A stretch of 64,000 bases of DNA from Paraburkholderia caledonica NBRC 102488 (lineage in GTDB: Bacteria > Pseudomonadota > Gammaproteobacteria > Burkholderiales > Burkholderiaceae), in contig NZ_BAYE01000017.1 in assembly GCF_000685095.1 (NCBI RefSeq), positions 1 through 64,000 of the forward strand. The letters run 5' to 3'. Both the position numbers and the translations under genes were made by a program. The stretch's first letter is position 1. Each line of letters begins with the position of its first letter. This document shows positions 1 through 11,195 of the stretch, in pieces. Under the pieces are notes generated by a model. It searched no databases. It had not been told where the DNA came from and worked only from the letters and a program-made list of their open reading frames with translations.

Positions 1-25
1 TCCCATCGACACAGGAGACTAATCG

Positions 26-1360
26 ATGAGTTTGAAGCCGCTGTTCCGTTCGCTTTCCGTTGCCGCCGTGCTGGGCACGGGCATTATGGCCACCAGCCAG
101 ACGGCCCAGGCCGCCACCGAAATCCAGTTCTGGCACGCAATGGAAGCCGCTCTGGGCGAACGTCTGAACGATATCGCCAACGCGTTCAATGCGTCGCAAT
201 CCGATTACAAGATCGTGCCGGTGTTCAAGGGCACTTACGACCAGACGCTTGCCGCCGGTATCGCCGCTTACCGCAGCGGCAACGCGCCAGCTGTCCTGCA
301 AGTCTACGAAGTCGGCACCGCGACCATGATGCAGGCGAAGAAGGCTGTCATTCCCGTATCGGAAGTGTTCAAGCAAGCCGGCGTGCCGCTCGTCGAGAAA
401 GCGTTCGTGCCGACCATCGCCAGCTATTACAGCGACGCCAGAAGCGGCCAGCTGATCTCGATGCCGTTCAACAGCTCGACGCCGGTTCTCTACTACAACA
501 AGGACGCGTTCAAGAAAGCCGGCCTCGATCCAAACCAGCCGCCGAAGACATGGGCCGAACTGCAGGTCGACGCGCAGAAGCTCAAAGCCTCCGGCATGGC
601 GTGCGGCTATTCGTCGGGCTGGCAAAGCTGGATCCAGCTGGAGAACTACAGCGCGTGGCATGGCGCGCCGTTTGCGTCGAAGAACAATGGATTCGACGGC
701 GCCGACGCGCAACTCGAATTCAACAAGCCGCTGCAGGTCGCGCACATCCAGTTCCTGCAGAACATGCAGAAGGAAGGCTCGTTCACCTACGTTGGCCGCA
801 AGGACGAACCCGTCTCGAAGTTCTACAGCGGCGATTGCGGGATCATCACGAACTCGTCGGGCTCGCTTGCCACCATCAAGAAATACGCGAAGTTCAACTT
901 CGGCACCGGCATGATGCCTTACGACGCAAACGTGAAGGGCGCGCCGCAGAACGCGATAATCGGCGGTGCGAGCTTGTGGGTGTTGGCGGGCAAGGACCCG
1001 GCTGTCTACAAGGGCGTGGCGAAATTCCTGTCGTATCTGTCGTCGGCGCCGGTTGCCGCCAAGTGGCATCAGGACACGGGATATCTGCCGGTCACGACCG
1101 CCGCTTATCAGTTGACGCAACAACAAGGCTTCTACGAGAAGAACCCGGGCAGCGACACGGCCATCAAGCAGATGCTCAACAAGCCGCCCCTGCCGTACAC
1201 GAAGGGCCTGCGTTTGGGCAACATGCCGCAGATCCGCACGATCATCGACGAAGAGCTCGAACAGGTGTGGGCTGAGAAGAAAACGCCGCAACAGGCGCTC
1301 GACTCGGCGGTTTCGCGTGGCGACGAGTTGCTGCGGCGCTTCGAAAAAGCCGGCAGTTAA
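26..1360 (+). CDS. ugpB: sn-glycerol-3-phosphate ABC transporter, periplasmic binding protein
   Basis: This 444-residue protein is the periplasmic solute-binding subunit of a glycerol-3-phosphate/glycerophosphodiester importer. A signal peptide covers about residues 1-29, with an Ala-Gln-Ala cleavage site just before the mature start TEIQFWHAM, which is typical of UgpB. The length matches the family (about 440). An AGGAGA ribosome-binding site lies at 12-17, ahead of the ATG at 26. The permeases and ATPase follow on the same strand in the order B-A-E-C, which supports the assignment over other sugar-binding proteins of the same fold. The ligand is inferred from family resemblance and operon order. 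The promoter lies outside the window. Confidence 0.93.
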   Translation: MSLKPLFRSLSVAAVLGTGIMATSQTAQAATEIQFWHAMEAALGERLNDIANAFNASQSDYKIVPVFKGTYDQTLAAGIAAYRSGNAPAVLQVYEVGTATMMQAKKAVIPVSEVFKQAGVPLVEKAFVPTIASYYSDARSGQLISMPFNSSTPVLYYNKDAFKKAGLDPNQPPKTWAELQVDAQKLKASGMACGYSSGWQSWIQLENYSAWHGAPFASKNNGFDGADAQLEFNKPLQVAHIQFLQNMQKEGSFTYVGRKDEPVSKFYSGDCGIITNSSGSLATIKKYAKFNFGTGMMPYDANVKGAPQNAIIGGASLWVLAGKDPAVYKGVAKFLSYLSSAPVAAKWHQDTGYLPVTTAAYQLTQQQGFYEKNPGSDTAIKQMLNKPPLPYTKGLRLGNMPQIRTIIDEELEQVWAEKKTPQQALDSAVSRGDELLRRFEKAGS

Positions 1361-1518
1361 GCGCAGTATCGGCCTGCGCAGCTCATGCTGCTCATGTAAC
1401 CCATGCAGCGTTATGGGCGAACAACCGCGACCCGGCGCAATAAAAGCATAAAGCCAGTCCGCAGGGTTTCGGCGCAATCGCGTCGAAACCCGCTTGCAGC
1501 AACCCTTGGGAATCTTCG

Positions 1519-2403
1519 ATGGAAAAGCGCTCCCGCTTCGGCACCAGTTTGCTGCCCTACCTGCTCGTCGCGCCGCAACTGGCGATCACGGCGCTGTTTT
1601 TTCTGTGGCCCGCAGGCGAAGCGCTGTGGCAATCCACGCAAAGCCAGGACGCGTTCGGCACGTCGAGCGAATTTGTCGGGCTCGCCAACTTCCGCCAACT
1701 ATTCGCCGATCCGCTCTACCTGTCATCGTTCAACACGACGCTGATTTTCTGTGCGCTCGTCACCGTTTCCGGCCTCGTCATTTCGCTGCTGCTGGCCGTC
1801 TGCGCCGACCGCGTCACGCGCGGCGCGAAGGCTTACCAGACGCTGCTGATCTGGCCGTACGCGGTCGCGCCGGCAATCGCGGCCGTGTTGTGGTCGTTTC
1901 TGTTCAACCCGAGTATCGGCCTGGTCACATTCGCGCTCGCAAAGTACGGCATCGTGTGGAATCACGCGCTCAATGCGGGACAGGCGATGTTTCTCGTCGT
2001 GCTAGCGTCGGTGTGGAAGCAGGTCAGCTATAACTTCCTCTTCTTCTATGCGGGCTTGCAGGCAATTCCGCGCTCGTTGATCGAAGCTGCGGCCATCGAC
2101 GGCGCCGGTCCCGTGCGACGCTTCTTCGGCATCGCACTGCCGCTGTTGTCGCCGACCAGCTTCTTCCTGCTGGTCATCAACATCACCTACGCATTCTTCG
2201 ACACGTTCCCCGTGATCGACGCAGCGACCGGCGGCGGTCCCGCGCAATCGACGCGCACGCTGATCTACAAGATTTTCGCGGAAGGCTTCCAGGGACTCGA
2301 CATCGGCAGTTCCGGCGCGCAGTCGGTGGTTCTGATGGTGATCGTCGTCGCGTTGACGGTCGTGCAATTCCGCTTTATCGAACGCAGGGTTCAATACTCA
2401 TGA
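1519..2403 (+). CDS. ugpA: glycerol-3-phosphate ABC transporter permease UgpA
   Basis: An inner-membrane permease of 294 residues with about six hydrophobic segments. The binding-protein-dependent transport signature (EAAAIDGAG, about residues 190-198) is the cytoplasmic loop that docks on the ATPase. It forms the transmembrane channel with UgpE. The start at 1519 gives the usual UgpA length; no strong Shine-Dalgarno is visible, only a weak GGGAAT. It lies 158 bp after ugpB and overlaps ugpE by 4 bp (ATGA), implying translational coupling. The 158 bp gap may hold an mRNA-stability element between the abundant binding protein and the permeases, but I see no clear hairpin there. Confidence 0.92.
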   Translation: MEKRSRFGTSLLPYLLVAPQLAITALFFLWPAGEALWQSTQSQDAFGTSSEFVGLANFRQLFADPLYLSSFNTTLIFCALVTVSGLVISLLLAVCADRVTRGAKAYQTLLIWPYAVAPAIAAVLWSFLFNPSIGLVTFALAKYGIVWNHALNAGQAMFLVVLASVWKQVSYNFLFFYAGLQAIPRSLIEAAAIDGAGPVRRFFGIALPLLSPTSFFLLVINITYAFFDTFPVIDAATGGGPAQSTRTLIYKIFAEGFQGLDIGSSGAQSVVLMVIVVALTVVQFRFIERRVQYS

Positions 2404-3245
2404 TCGAAAACCGCCGCGGTTTCGACCTCTTCTGCCACGCGGTGCTGATACTCGGCGTCGCGTTGGTGGTGTTTCCGGTCTACGTCGCGTTCTGCGCGGC
2501 GACCATGAGCGAGCACGAAGTGTTCACCGTGCCGCTCTCGCTGGTGCCGAGTTCGCATCTCTTCGAAAACGTCACGACGGTCTGGGCGCACGGCAGCGGG
2601 AACGCGGCGGCACCCTTCGGCCGCATGCTGTTCAACAGCCTCGTCATGGCGCTTGCCATCGCTATCGGCAAGATCGCCGTATCGATGATCTCCGCTTTCG
2701 CGATCGTGTTTTTCCGCTTTCCGTTTCGCAATCTGTCGTTCTGGCTGATCTTCATCACGTTGATGCTGCCGGTCGAAGTCCGCATTTTTCCGACCGTGCA
2801 AGTCGTCTCGTCGATGCACCTCAGCAATACCTATAGCGGCTTGACGTTGCCGCTGATCGCCTCGGCCACTGCCACGTTTCTCTTCCGTCAGTTCTTCATG
2901 ACCTTGCCCGATGAGTTGATGGAAGCCGCGCGCATCGACGGTGCGGGCGCCATGCGCTTCTTCTGGGACGTCGTGCTGCCGCTGTCCAAAACCAACATGG
3001 CGGCGCTGTTCGTGATCACGTTCATTTACGGCTGGAATCAATATTTGTGGCCGATTCTGATTACGAGCCAGCAGTCGCTGACAACGGCCGTGGTCGGCAT
3101 CAAGAGCATGATCGCGTCGGGCGACACCGCGACGGAATGGCATCTGGTGATGACGGCCACGCTGCTCGCCATGCTGCCGCCGCTCGCCGTCGTGCTGACC
3201 ATGCAACGCTGGTTCGTGCGCGGACTCGTCGATGCGGAAAAATGA
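2400..3245 (+). CDS. ugpE: glycerol-3-phosphate ABC transporter permease UgpE
   Basis: The second inner-membrane permease subunit, 281 residues, with six predicted membrane segments and the EAA loop (EAARIDGAG, about residues 178-186). It pairs with UgpA. The ATG at 2400 overlaps the ugpA stop by 4 bp, so the start is well fixed by coupling. The length agrees with the family (about 280). An 87 bp gap separates it from ugpC. Confidence 0.92.
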   Translation: MIENRRGFDLFCHAVLILGVALVVFPVYVAFCAATMSEHEVFTVPLSLVPSSHLFENVTTVWAHGSGNAAAPFGRMLFNSLVMALAIAIGKIAVSMISAFAIVFFRFPFRNLSFWLIFITLMLPVEVRIFPTVQVVSSMHLSNTYSGLTLPLIASATATFLFRQFFMTLPDELMEAARIDGAGAMRFFWDVVLPLSKTNMAALFVITFIYGWNQYLWPILITSQQSLTTAVVGIKSMIASGDTATEWHLVMTATLLAMLPPLAVVLTMQRWFVRGLVDAEK

Positions 3246-3332
3246 AAGCGCCTCGCCAGCGCATCAACGCATCAATGCACTGACGCCGCACAGGCAACAG
3301 ACAAACGACACGAAACGAAGGACTAAAACCGC

Positions 3333-4421
3333 ATGGCTGCACTGACACTGCAAGGCGTTAAAAAAACCTACGACGGCAAACAGTTTGTGTTGCACGGCAT
3401 CGATGTCGACGTGAACGACGGCGAGTTCGTCGTGATGGTCGGGCCGTCGGGTTGCGGCAAATCCACATTGCTGCGGATGGTCGCGGGGCTCGAGCGGATC
3501 TCCGAAGGCACCATCTCGATCGCCGGCAAAGTGGTCAACGAGCTGGAGCCGAAAGACCGCAACATCGCGATGGTGTTTCAGAACTACGCGCTTTATCCGC
3601 ATATGAGCGTGGCGGAAAACATGGGCTACGCGCTGAAGATCGCGGGCGTCGACCGGGCGCAGATCGCGCAGCGCGTGAACGCCGCCGCGCAGATTCTCGA
3701 ACTCGAACCGCTGCTGCAACGCAAGCCGCGCGAGCTGTCGGGCGGACAGCGTCAACGCGTGGCAATGGGCCGCGCGATCGTGCGCGAACCCGCCGTGTTT
3801 CTGTTCGACGAACCGCTGTCCAATCTCGATGCGCGTCTGCGCGTGCAAATGCGGCTCGAAATCCAGCGGCTGCATGCGCGGCTCGCGACCACGAGCCTCT
3901 ACGTGACGCACGATCAGATCGAAGCAATGACGCTGGCGCAACGTGTGATCGTGATGAACAAGGGTCACGCCGAACAGATCGGCGCGCCAACCGAAGTCTA
4001 CGAGCGGCCCGCAACCGTGTTCGTCGCCGGCTTCATCGGTTCGCCTGGCATGAATCTGCTGGAAGGCCGCGTGTCCGACGACGGTTCGACTTTCGACATG
4101 GCGGGCAACGGTCCGCAGTTGCCGCTCGCCGGCGTCGCGTCGATTGGCCGCGAAGTCGCCAAAGGACGCGAGTGGACGCTCGGCATTCGTCCCGAGCACA
4201 TGAGTCCGGAGCAGGCCGATGCGCCGCATACAACGCTCACTGTCGATTCATGCGAGCTGCTCGGCGCGGACAATCTCGCGCACGGACGGTGGGGCAAGCA
4301 CGACGTGACAGTGCGATTGCCGCACGCGCACCGGCCGGCGGCCGGCGAAGCGCTGCAGGTCGCGCTGCCGACCCGGCATCTGCATTTCTTCGATCCGGCA
4401 AGCGGGCGGCGGGTGAACTGA
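3333..4421 (+). CDS. ugpC: glycerol-3-phosphate ABC transporter ATP-binding protein UgpC
   Basis: This 362-residue ATPase of the MalK/UgpC type energises the UgpAE permease. It has Walker A GPSGCGKST with the lysine at residue 43, the LSGGQRQR signature near 134-141, Walker B ending in FDEPLSNLD near 158-166 and the H-loop VTHDQ. The C-terminal third (about 240-362) is the TOBE/regulatory domain that in MalK-like proteins binds regulatory partners. It is the last gene of the ugpBAEC operon. MalK-type ATPases of different sugar systems are very similar, so the assignment rests on the operon. Confidence 0.92.
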   Translation: MAALTLQGVKKTYDGKQFVLHGIDVDVNDGEFVVMVGPSGCGKSTLLRMVAGLERISEGTISIAGKVVNELEPKDRNIAMVFQNYALYPHMSVAENMGYALKIAGVDRAQIAQRVNAAAQILELEPLLQRKPRELSGGQRQRVAMGRAIVREPAVFLFDEPLSNLDARLRVQMRLEIQRLHARLATTSLYVTHDQIEAMTLAQRVIVMNKGHAEQIGAPTEVYERPATVFVAGFIGSPGMNLLEGRVSDDGSTFDMAGNGPQLPLAGVASIGREVAKGREWTLGIRPEHMSPEQADAPHTTLTVDSCELLGADNLAHGRWGKHDVTVRLPHAHRPAAGEALQVALPTRHLHFFDPASGRRVN

Positions 4422-4454
4422 CAGACGCGGCCACAACAACAATACATAGAAATC

Positions 4455-4754
4455 ATGCAATGCATTGGCTTGAAAGCCGCTCGCTGCGGCGTTGCAGTCG
4501 TGGCGGCGCTGCTGGTCGGCATGTCGCCGGCATTCGCGTATGTCGCGCCGGGCACGACGCCCAACGAAGCCGACCTCAGCAATCACAACACCTACACCAA
4601 TCGCGACGGCAACACGGTCCATGCGCCGGCCCGGTCGCTGTCAGGCAAGGCGCCTGAAGGCGCGACGGCGCGCTGCCGCGACGGCAGCTACAGTTTCAGC
4701 CGGCATCACAGCGGCACATGCTCGCGACACGGCGGTGTAGCTAGCTGGCTGTAG
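4455..4754 (+). CDS. small secreted DUF3761-family protein
   Basis: A 99-residue protein with a clear signal peptide (about residues 1-28, cleavage after AFA). The mature region is short and polar, with the pattern TNRDGNTVHAPA followed by GATARCRDGSYSFSRHHSGTCSRHGG. The spaced Cys/His/Gly residues match what I recall of DUF3761. The two Cys of the mature region may form a disulfide in the periplasm. It starts 33 bp after ugpC on the same strand and could be read through from that operon, but it is not part of the transporter by family. Function unknown. No strong ribosome-binding site precedes the ATG. Confidence 0.75.
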   Translation: MQCIGLKAARCGVAVVAALLVGMSPAFAYVAPGTTPNEADLSNHNTYTNRDGNTVHAPARSLSGKAPEGATARCRDGSYSFSRHHSGTCSRHGGVASWL

Positions 4755-5025
4755 ATCGCACACAGCCTCGCAGCAACCCGCAACCGCGCATGCCTCACCG
4801 CCGCCGCGCGCTCATGCCGAAGTACAATGCCATCTGCACACGGCCCGCGCGCGGCCGTCGGTGAGCAGAACACTGCGCTGGACACCGCGCTCGACACCGC
4901 GCCGGCCAACGCCGGGCGCTCCGCCCGGCCATGACGTCGCCGTAACACCGCCGTGGCACCGGTTACCTATCCACCCGCGACTGCCCGCCCCCTCGCGGCC
5001 GGCGTCGCCAACGTCTCGCAAGCAA

Positions 5026-6693
<1,668 letters not shown>

Positions 6694-6982
6694 GACTCGC
6701 TGCGTAGAAAGTAGCTGCGGCCTGCTCGTCGGGAGACGGGCGGGTTGCTGCATGCAGGTTGCTTCATGCACGTCGCCTCTAACGGTTTGCGTCGGCAGTA
6801 CTCCGATTCACCTGACTGCGAATATCGGCTCGATAGCAGCCGCAATCGCCACATGTCGGCGACGTGGCGACGGGGCACAGCCATTGCTCACCTGGGCGTG
6901 CTATATGTCGTTTCGCGCCACGCGTCCACGACGCGCGCATCCGTCACAGCCACGCCGCGCACACGGCACCGAGGAGCAAAGC

Positions 6983-8107
6983 ATGGCAATGTCGAAGGGC
7001 AAACGCTGGATCGTTGCCGTGGGCAGCGTGCTGGTCGTGCTCGTTGTCATTGCGCTCGGTCTGCTGCAATACGCGCAGCGAGAAGTGAAAGAGCGCGTGG
7101 TGGCCGCGCTGGGTCCACTAGGCAGCGCGCAAAGCATCGACGTCGGGCTGACCTCGGTTCATCTCACCAACGTTCTGTTGAAGGCGCCGCCAGGCTGGCC
7201 GGCCGGCGATCCATTGAGAGCCGACGAAATCACTATTACCCCGGACATCCGCGACCTGCTCGCTCGGCGCATGCATGTTCGCAGTGTCGTCGTGCGCGGT
7301 TTCGATATGGCGGTGCTGCGTACTCAAACCGGTACGATCCGCCTGCTTCCGAATTTGCGACAGTCGGTCACGACCGTGAACGACGACGCGAGCGGTGCAT
7401 CCGCGGGCGCAACGCCGCGCGAAAAACAGGTCGATCACATCAGCCTGGAGCAGGGGCGATTCCATTTCTACGACATGACCGTCGGTCCGCCCGCCTACAA
7501 GGTGACGGTAGGCAACGCAAACGCGACGGTCGACAACGTTCATCTGCCGGCCCTCACCGAGCCGACCAACGTCAGTGTCAGCGGCTCGATCAAAGGGCCG
7601 TCGCACACGGGCACGGTCACATTCGGCGGATGGATCAAGATTGCCAGCAAGGACTCGCAAACGACGAGCACCCTGCGCGGCGTCGACGTCGTGATGCTCG
7701 ATCCTTATCTCGTCAAGAAAGCCGGGGCCGAGGCGCGAGTGACGGGCGGCACGGTCGATCTGAGCGTCGAGTCGTCGGTGCGTAACTATCAGTTGCATGC
7801 GCCGGGCACGATCACGGTTCACCAGCTGCAACTCGCGGACACCGGCAGTCCGCTCGACACCTTCATGTCGATTCCGACGAAGGCCGCGGTCGCCGCACTG
7901 AAGGCTCGCAACGGCGACATCACGCTGCACTTCGTGCTGGACGGCAACTTGCGGGATCCGAAATTCTCAGTGCAGGAAGGTTTGATGACTCGCATCGCCG
8001 CAGGATTCGCGAAAGCGCTGGGCGTCAGTGTGGAAGGGGTGGCAAAAGGCGCGGGAGAAACCGTGAAGGGCTTGGGTAATGCTTTGAAGAATTTGCTCGG
8101 GCAGTAG
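6983..8107 (+). CDS. AsmA-like DUF748 domain protein, membrane anchored
   Basis: A 374-residue protein starting at ATG 6983, with GAGGAG 7 bp upstream at 6971-6976; the longer open frame from 6638 overlaps ettA and lacks support. Residues about 8-28 form an N-terminal membrane anchor. The rest looks like the beta-rich repeats of AsmA/DUF748 proteins, with pieces such as VGLTSVHLTNVLLKAPPGWP and repeated VRGFDM / SLEQGRFHFYDM elements. These proteins sit in the envelope, and large relatives (TamB, YhdP) are linked to lipid transfer. This one is small and its role is not known. The C-terminus is Gly/Lys/Ala-rich and amphipathic. Monocistronic. Confidence 0.75.
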   Translation: MAMSKGKRWIVAVGSVLVVLVVIALGLLQYAQREVKERVVAALGPLGSAQSIDVGLTSVHLTNVLLKAPPGWPAGDPLRADEITITPDIRDLLARRMHVRSVVVRGFDMAVLRTQTGTIRLLPNLRQSVTTVNDDASGASAGATPREKQVDHISLEQGRFHFYDMTVGPPAYKVTVGNANATVDNVHLPALTEPTNVSVSGSIKGPSHTGTVTFGGWIKIASKDSQTTSTLRGVDVVMLDPYLVKKAGAEARVTGGTVDLSVESSVRNYQLHAPGTITVHQLQLADTGSPLDTFMSIPTKAAVAALKARNGDITLHFVLDGNLRDPKFSVQEGLMTRIAAGFAKALGVSVEGVAKGAGETVKGLGNALKNLLGQ

Positions 8108-8231
8108 ACTTCGCGCAACAAGAAGCGCGTTATCGTGAGCGCGAGGCGAGACCGACACCCGCGCGCTCACGGCAGCAAAGACGGGCTACACATGTCGCGC
8201 ACTGCGTGACGCGCGAGCGACACTCGCCTCG

Positions 8232-8855
8232 TCAGACCGGCAAACCCAGTTCCCGCAGTTTCGCTTCTGTTTGCGCGGCGTTCGTGTGATGCACGCCATG
8301 CCAGCCGAGTGCGGTGGCGGCTGCGGCGTTCTTCGGGTTGTCGTCGATAAATACTAGTTCGCCCGGCTCGACGCCTGGTAGCTGCGCGTCGATCCGCTCG
8401 CGCATTGCCGAAAAAATCGCCGGATCGGGTTTCACCAGTCCCACGCGACCGGAGACGACGATGTCCCGAAAGCGCCGCAGCACCGGATAGTGCTCCCACG
8501 CATACGGAAACGTCTCAGCCGACCAGTTCGTCAGACCGAAAAGCGGGACCTCCGCGGCTTCGAGCTTTTCCATGATCGCTACGCCGTCTTCCAGCACGCC
8601 GGCCACCATCTCGTGCCAGCGTTCATAGAACGCGCGGATCAGCGCTTCGTGATCGGGAAACCGGGCGACGAGTTCTTCCGTCGCCTCGACGATCGGCTGA
8701 CCGCCGTCCTGACGAATCACCCAATCCATCGAGCAGACGTGTGTCAGAAACCAGCGTCGCTCGGCTTCGTCGGCAATCAGTTGCCGGTAGAGATATTCGG
8801 GACTCCAGTCGATCAGCACGCCGCCGAAATCGAACACGACTGCCTTGATGGCCAT
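8232..8855 (-). CDS. HAD-superfamily hydrolase (YihX / 2-haloacid dehalogenase-like)
   Basis: A 207-residue phosphatase-type HAD protein. Motif I is VFDFGGVLI near residues 6-14, motif II LTNWS near 108-112, the motif III lysine lies in GLVKPDP, and motif IV is FIDDNPKN. The start MAIKAV at 8855 follows GGAGAG; the 32 residues open upstream are Arg/Asn-rich and include translation of a short tandem repeat, so I excluded them. The DFGGVLID version of motif I is typical of the YihX/epoxide-hydrolase-N-terminal branch, several of which are sugar-phosphate phosphatases. The substrate cannot be told. It lies 43 bp downstream of the aminopeptidase P gene and is probably co-transcribed with it. Confidence 0.85.
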   Translation of the reverse strand: MAIKAVVFDFGGVLIDWSPEYLYRQLIADEAERRWFLTHVCSMDWVIRQDGGQPIVEATEELVARFPDHEALIRAFYERWHEMVAGVLEDGVAIMEKLEAAEVPLFGLTNWSAETFPYAWEHYPVLRRFRDIVVSGRVGLVKPDPAIFSAMRERIDAQLPGVEPGELVFIDDNPKNAAAATALGWHGVHHTNAAQTEAKLRELGLPV

Positions 8856-8873
8856 GCGCTCTCCGTTAGCTAT

Positions 8874-8895
8874 GCGGTTGCGGTTGCGGTTGCGG
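8874..8895. repeat. GCGGTT hexanucleotide tandem repeat (about 3.7 copies)
   Basis: Three full GCGGTT units plus GCGG lie in the 43 bp between the aminopeptidase P stop and the HAD start, 19-40 bp upstream of the HAD initiation codon. Perfect short repeats of this kind can vary in copy number by slippage. Six-base steps here would change spacing, not reading frame. Confidence 0.85.
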
Positions 8896-8898
8896 CGC

Positions 8899-10713
8899 TC
8901 ACACCGGCTGGGTGCGCAGTTCGAGCCATGCCTTGGCGTCGCCCGAAACATGCGGCGACAGACGCGCGCGCACCGTCTCGTGATAGTCGTTCAGCCACGC
9001 GCGCTCGTCGTCGCGCAGCAGCGACAGGTCGAGGCAACGCGTGTCGATCGGGCAAAGCGTTAGCGTCTCGAATTTCAGGAAGTCGCCGAATTCCGTCTCG
9101 CCGGCGGGCACGTTCAGCACCAGGTTCTCGATGCGCACGCCCCACTTGCCCGGCCGGTAGATGCCCGGTTCGACCGAGGTGATCATGCCTTCTTCCATTG
9201 CCGTCCACGATTCGGCAGGCGCGTAGTGCGAGATCACTTGCGGGCCTTCGTGCACGTTCAGGAAATAGCCGACGCCATGACCGGTGCCGTGACCGTAGTC
9301 GGCGCCGGCTTCCCAGATCGGCGCGCGAGCGATTGCGTCGAGCATCGGCGAACGGATGCCGCGCGGGAACCTGGCACGCGACAATGCCATGGTGCCTTTC
9401 AGCACGATCGTGAAATCGCGCCGCTGTTCGTCGCTGACGGTGCCGACCGGCACGACGCGTGTGATGTCCGTCGTGCCGCTCAAATACTGCGCGCCGGAGT
9501 CGACCAGCAACAGGCCGTTGCCTTCGATCACTGCATGTGATTCGTTAGTGGCGCGATAGTGCGGCATTGCGCCGTTGGCGTTGAAGCCAGCAATGGTCGC
9601 AAAGCTCAGCGACACGAAGCCGGGACGACGCGCGCGCGCCGCCGTCAGACGTTCGTCGATAGTGAGCTCGGTGATGGTCTCACGGCCCAATGCGCCTTCG
9701 AACCACGCGAAGAATTCCGCGAGCGCGGCGCCGTCCTGCTCCATGGTCTCGCGCACGTGCCTGGCCTCTGCCTCGGTCTTGCGCGACTTGAAGAACGTGG
9801 ACGGGTTGACTGCCTCGGCTACTTTTACCGTCGACGGCACCGATTGCAGCGAGCCATATGTAATGCGGCGCGGGTCGATGAGCAGCGTGCTGCCGCCGGG
9901 CAGCGCAGCGAGTGCCTCAGCGGCATTCGCATATGGCTCGACGCTGATGCCGTCGCGTGCAAGAGCCTCGGCGAGCGCCTGCGGCACCTTGCCGTCGGCA
10001 ATGAAAAGCGACGCTCGGTTTTCGCCGATCAGCGCGTGCGCCACGAAGACCGGGTTATAGCTGACGTCGGCGCCCCGCAGATTCAGCAGCCACGCGAGGT
10101 CGTCGAGCGTGGAAATGAAGTGCCATTGCGCGCCCTTCTCCGCCATTGCCCGACGGACCTGCGCAAGCTTTTCCGAGCGCGCGACGCTTGCATGCGGCGC
10201 CGCGTGCTCGAACACGGCGGTAACCGGCAGCGTCGGACGCTGCGGCCAGATCGCGTCGAACAGATCGACGTCGGTGCGCAGCTTCACGCCGCGCGCCGTG
10301 AGCGCCTGGGTCAGGGCCCGCGCGGCCGCCACGCCGAGCACCGCGCCGTCCACGCCGACCGCGCTACCGGGCGCAACGTTCTGCGCGAGCCAATCGAAAT
10401 GCGGCGCCGTTTGCTGGCCGCCCGTCATTTTCATGAGCTCAACGCCGGTGCCGGCGAGTTGCGCGTTGGCCTGCTCCCAATAGCGGCTGTCGGTCCAGAC
10501 GCCTGCAAAGTCCGCAGTGACGACGAGCGTGCCCGCCGAGCCGGTGAACCCGGAAAGCCATTCCCGCCCCTGCCAACGTCCTGGCAAATATTCGGACAAA
10601 TGCGGATCCGCCGATGGCACGAGGTAAGCAGCGACGCCTTCGCGCGCCATCGCGCTGCGCAACGTGGCAAGCCGTTCGGGGATGGGAGAGGTCTGGGGAA
10701 GTCGGGCGTTCAT
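8899..10713 (-). CDS. Xaa-Pro aminopeptidase (aminopeptidase P, M24B family)
   Basis: A cytosolic 604-residue metallopeptidase that removes an N-terminal residue preceding proline. It has the three-domain layout of the long eukaryote-like type (XPNPEP1): two creatinase-like N-terminal domains, then the pita-bread M24 domain (about 305-604). Visible metal-ligand segments are LLVDSGAQY and GTTDITR (Asp pair), GHGTGHGVG (His), and the Glu ligands in SVEPGIY and VRIENL. The start at 10713 (MNARLP) follows AGGTGA; an alternative TTG start at 10728 lacks its own site. It is transcribed with the HAD gene downstream. Confidence 0.92.
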   Translation of the reverse strand: MNARLPQTSPIPERLATLRSAMAREGVAAYLVPSADPHLSEYLPGRWQGREWLSGFTGSAGTLVVTADFAGVWTDSRYWEQANAQLAGTGVELMKMTGGQQTAPHFDWLAQNVAPGSAVGVDGAVLGVAAARALTQALTARGVKLRTDVDLFDAIWPQRPTLPVTAVFEHAAPHASVARSEKLAQVRRAMAEKGAQWHFISTLDDLAWLLNLRGADVSYNPVFVAHALIGENRASLFIADGKVPQALAEALARDGISVEPYANAAEALAALPGGSTLLIDPRRITYGSLQSVPSTVKVAEAVNPSTFFKSRKTEAEARHVRETMEQDGAALAEFFAWFEGALGRETITELTIDERLTAARARRPGFVSLSFATIAGFNANGAMPHYRATNESHAVIEGNGLLLVDSGAQYLSGTTDITRVVPVGTVSDEQRRDFTIVLKGTMALSRARFPRGIRSPMLDAIARAPIWEAGADYGHGTGHGVGYFLNVHEGPQVISHYAPAESWTAMEEGMITSVEPGIYRPGKWGVRIENLVLNVPAGETEFGDFLKFETLTLCPIDTRCLDLSLLRDDERAWLNDYHETVRARLSPHVSGDAKAWLELRTQPV

Positions 10714-10732
10714 GGAAGTCACCTGCAAATAT

Positions 10733-10996
10733 TCATCGACGGGAAAGCGAGCCGACCGTCACGGCAACGGCGATCATGGCGACGGCCGTGCAAACAGGCC
10801 ATTCGAGCGTCTCACCGTCATGGAAAAGGCCAATCACATTGCCGGCCATGCGCGCGACGCTCGCGCCCACTATTCCGGCAAGCACGGCCACCCACAAGCG
10901 GGCGCGGCTAGAGCGGTTCAAGCGGCGCAGCGGATGCAACCACCACCCCGCGATACCGATTGCTGCCCCCAACACTACGATTCCGGGCCAGCCCAT
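10733..10996 (-). CDS. small membrane protein, GlsB/YeaQ/YmgE-like
   Basis: An 87-residue protein with three hydrophobic stretches (about 3-19, 33-53, 65-81) and an Arg/Ser-rich loop after the first. The Gly-rich membrane segments and the size fit the transglycosylase-associated / GlsB-YeaQ-YmgE stress-response membrane family, although conservation is loose. It ends only 19 bp before the aminopeptidase start, so the two are likely in one transcript. Function unknown. Confidence 0.62.
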   Translation of the reverse strand: MGWPGIVVLGAAIGIAGWWLHPLRRLNRSSRARLWVAVLAGIVGASVARMAGNVIGLFHDGETLEWPVCTAVAMIAVAVTVGSLSRR

Positions 10997-11195
10997 TAGC
11001 GACCGGTCTCGCGCAGTTTCGGATTTGTCTCATGGGCGCGAGGCTCGACGACAGCTAGCATTTTTGTCTCTTTCTAAAAAATCAGCACGGCGCTTTCCGC
11101 ACAGCGGTTGAGTTTAGGGGTCGGGGTGACGTTAGGCAAGCTATAGGCCTTACGGAAAAGCTTGGTTCCCGGCCGTCGTCGAGCTCAACGCGCCC

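Noticed and set aside
9559..10911. 450-residue plus-strand frame antisense to the aminopeptidase
   Set aside because: Arg-rich shadow with no ribosome-binding site or motif.
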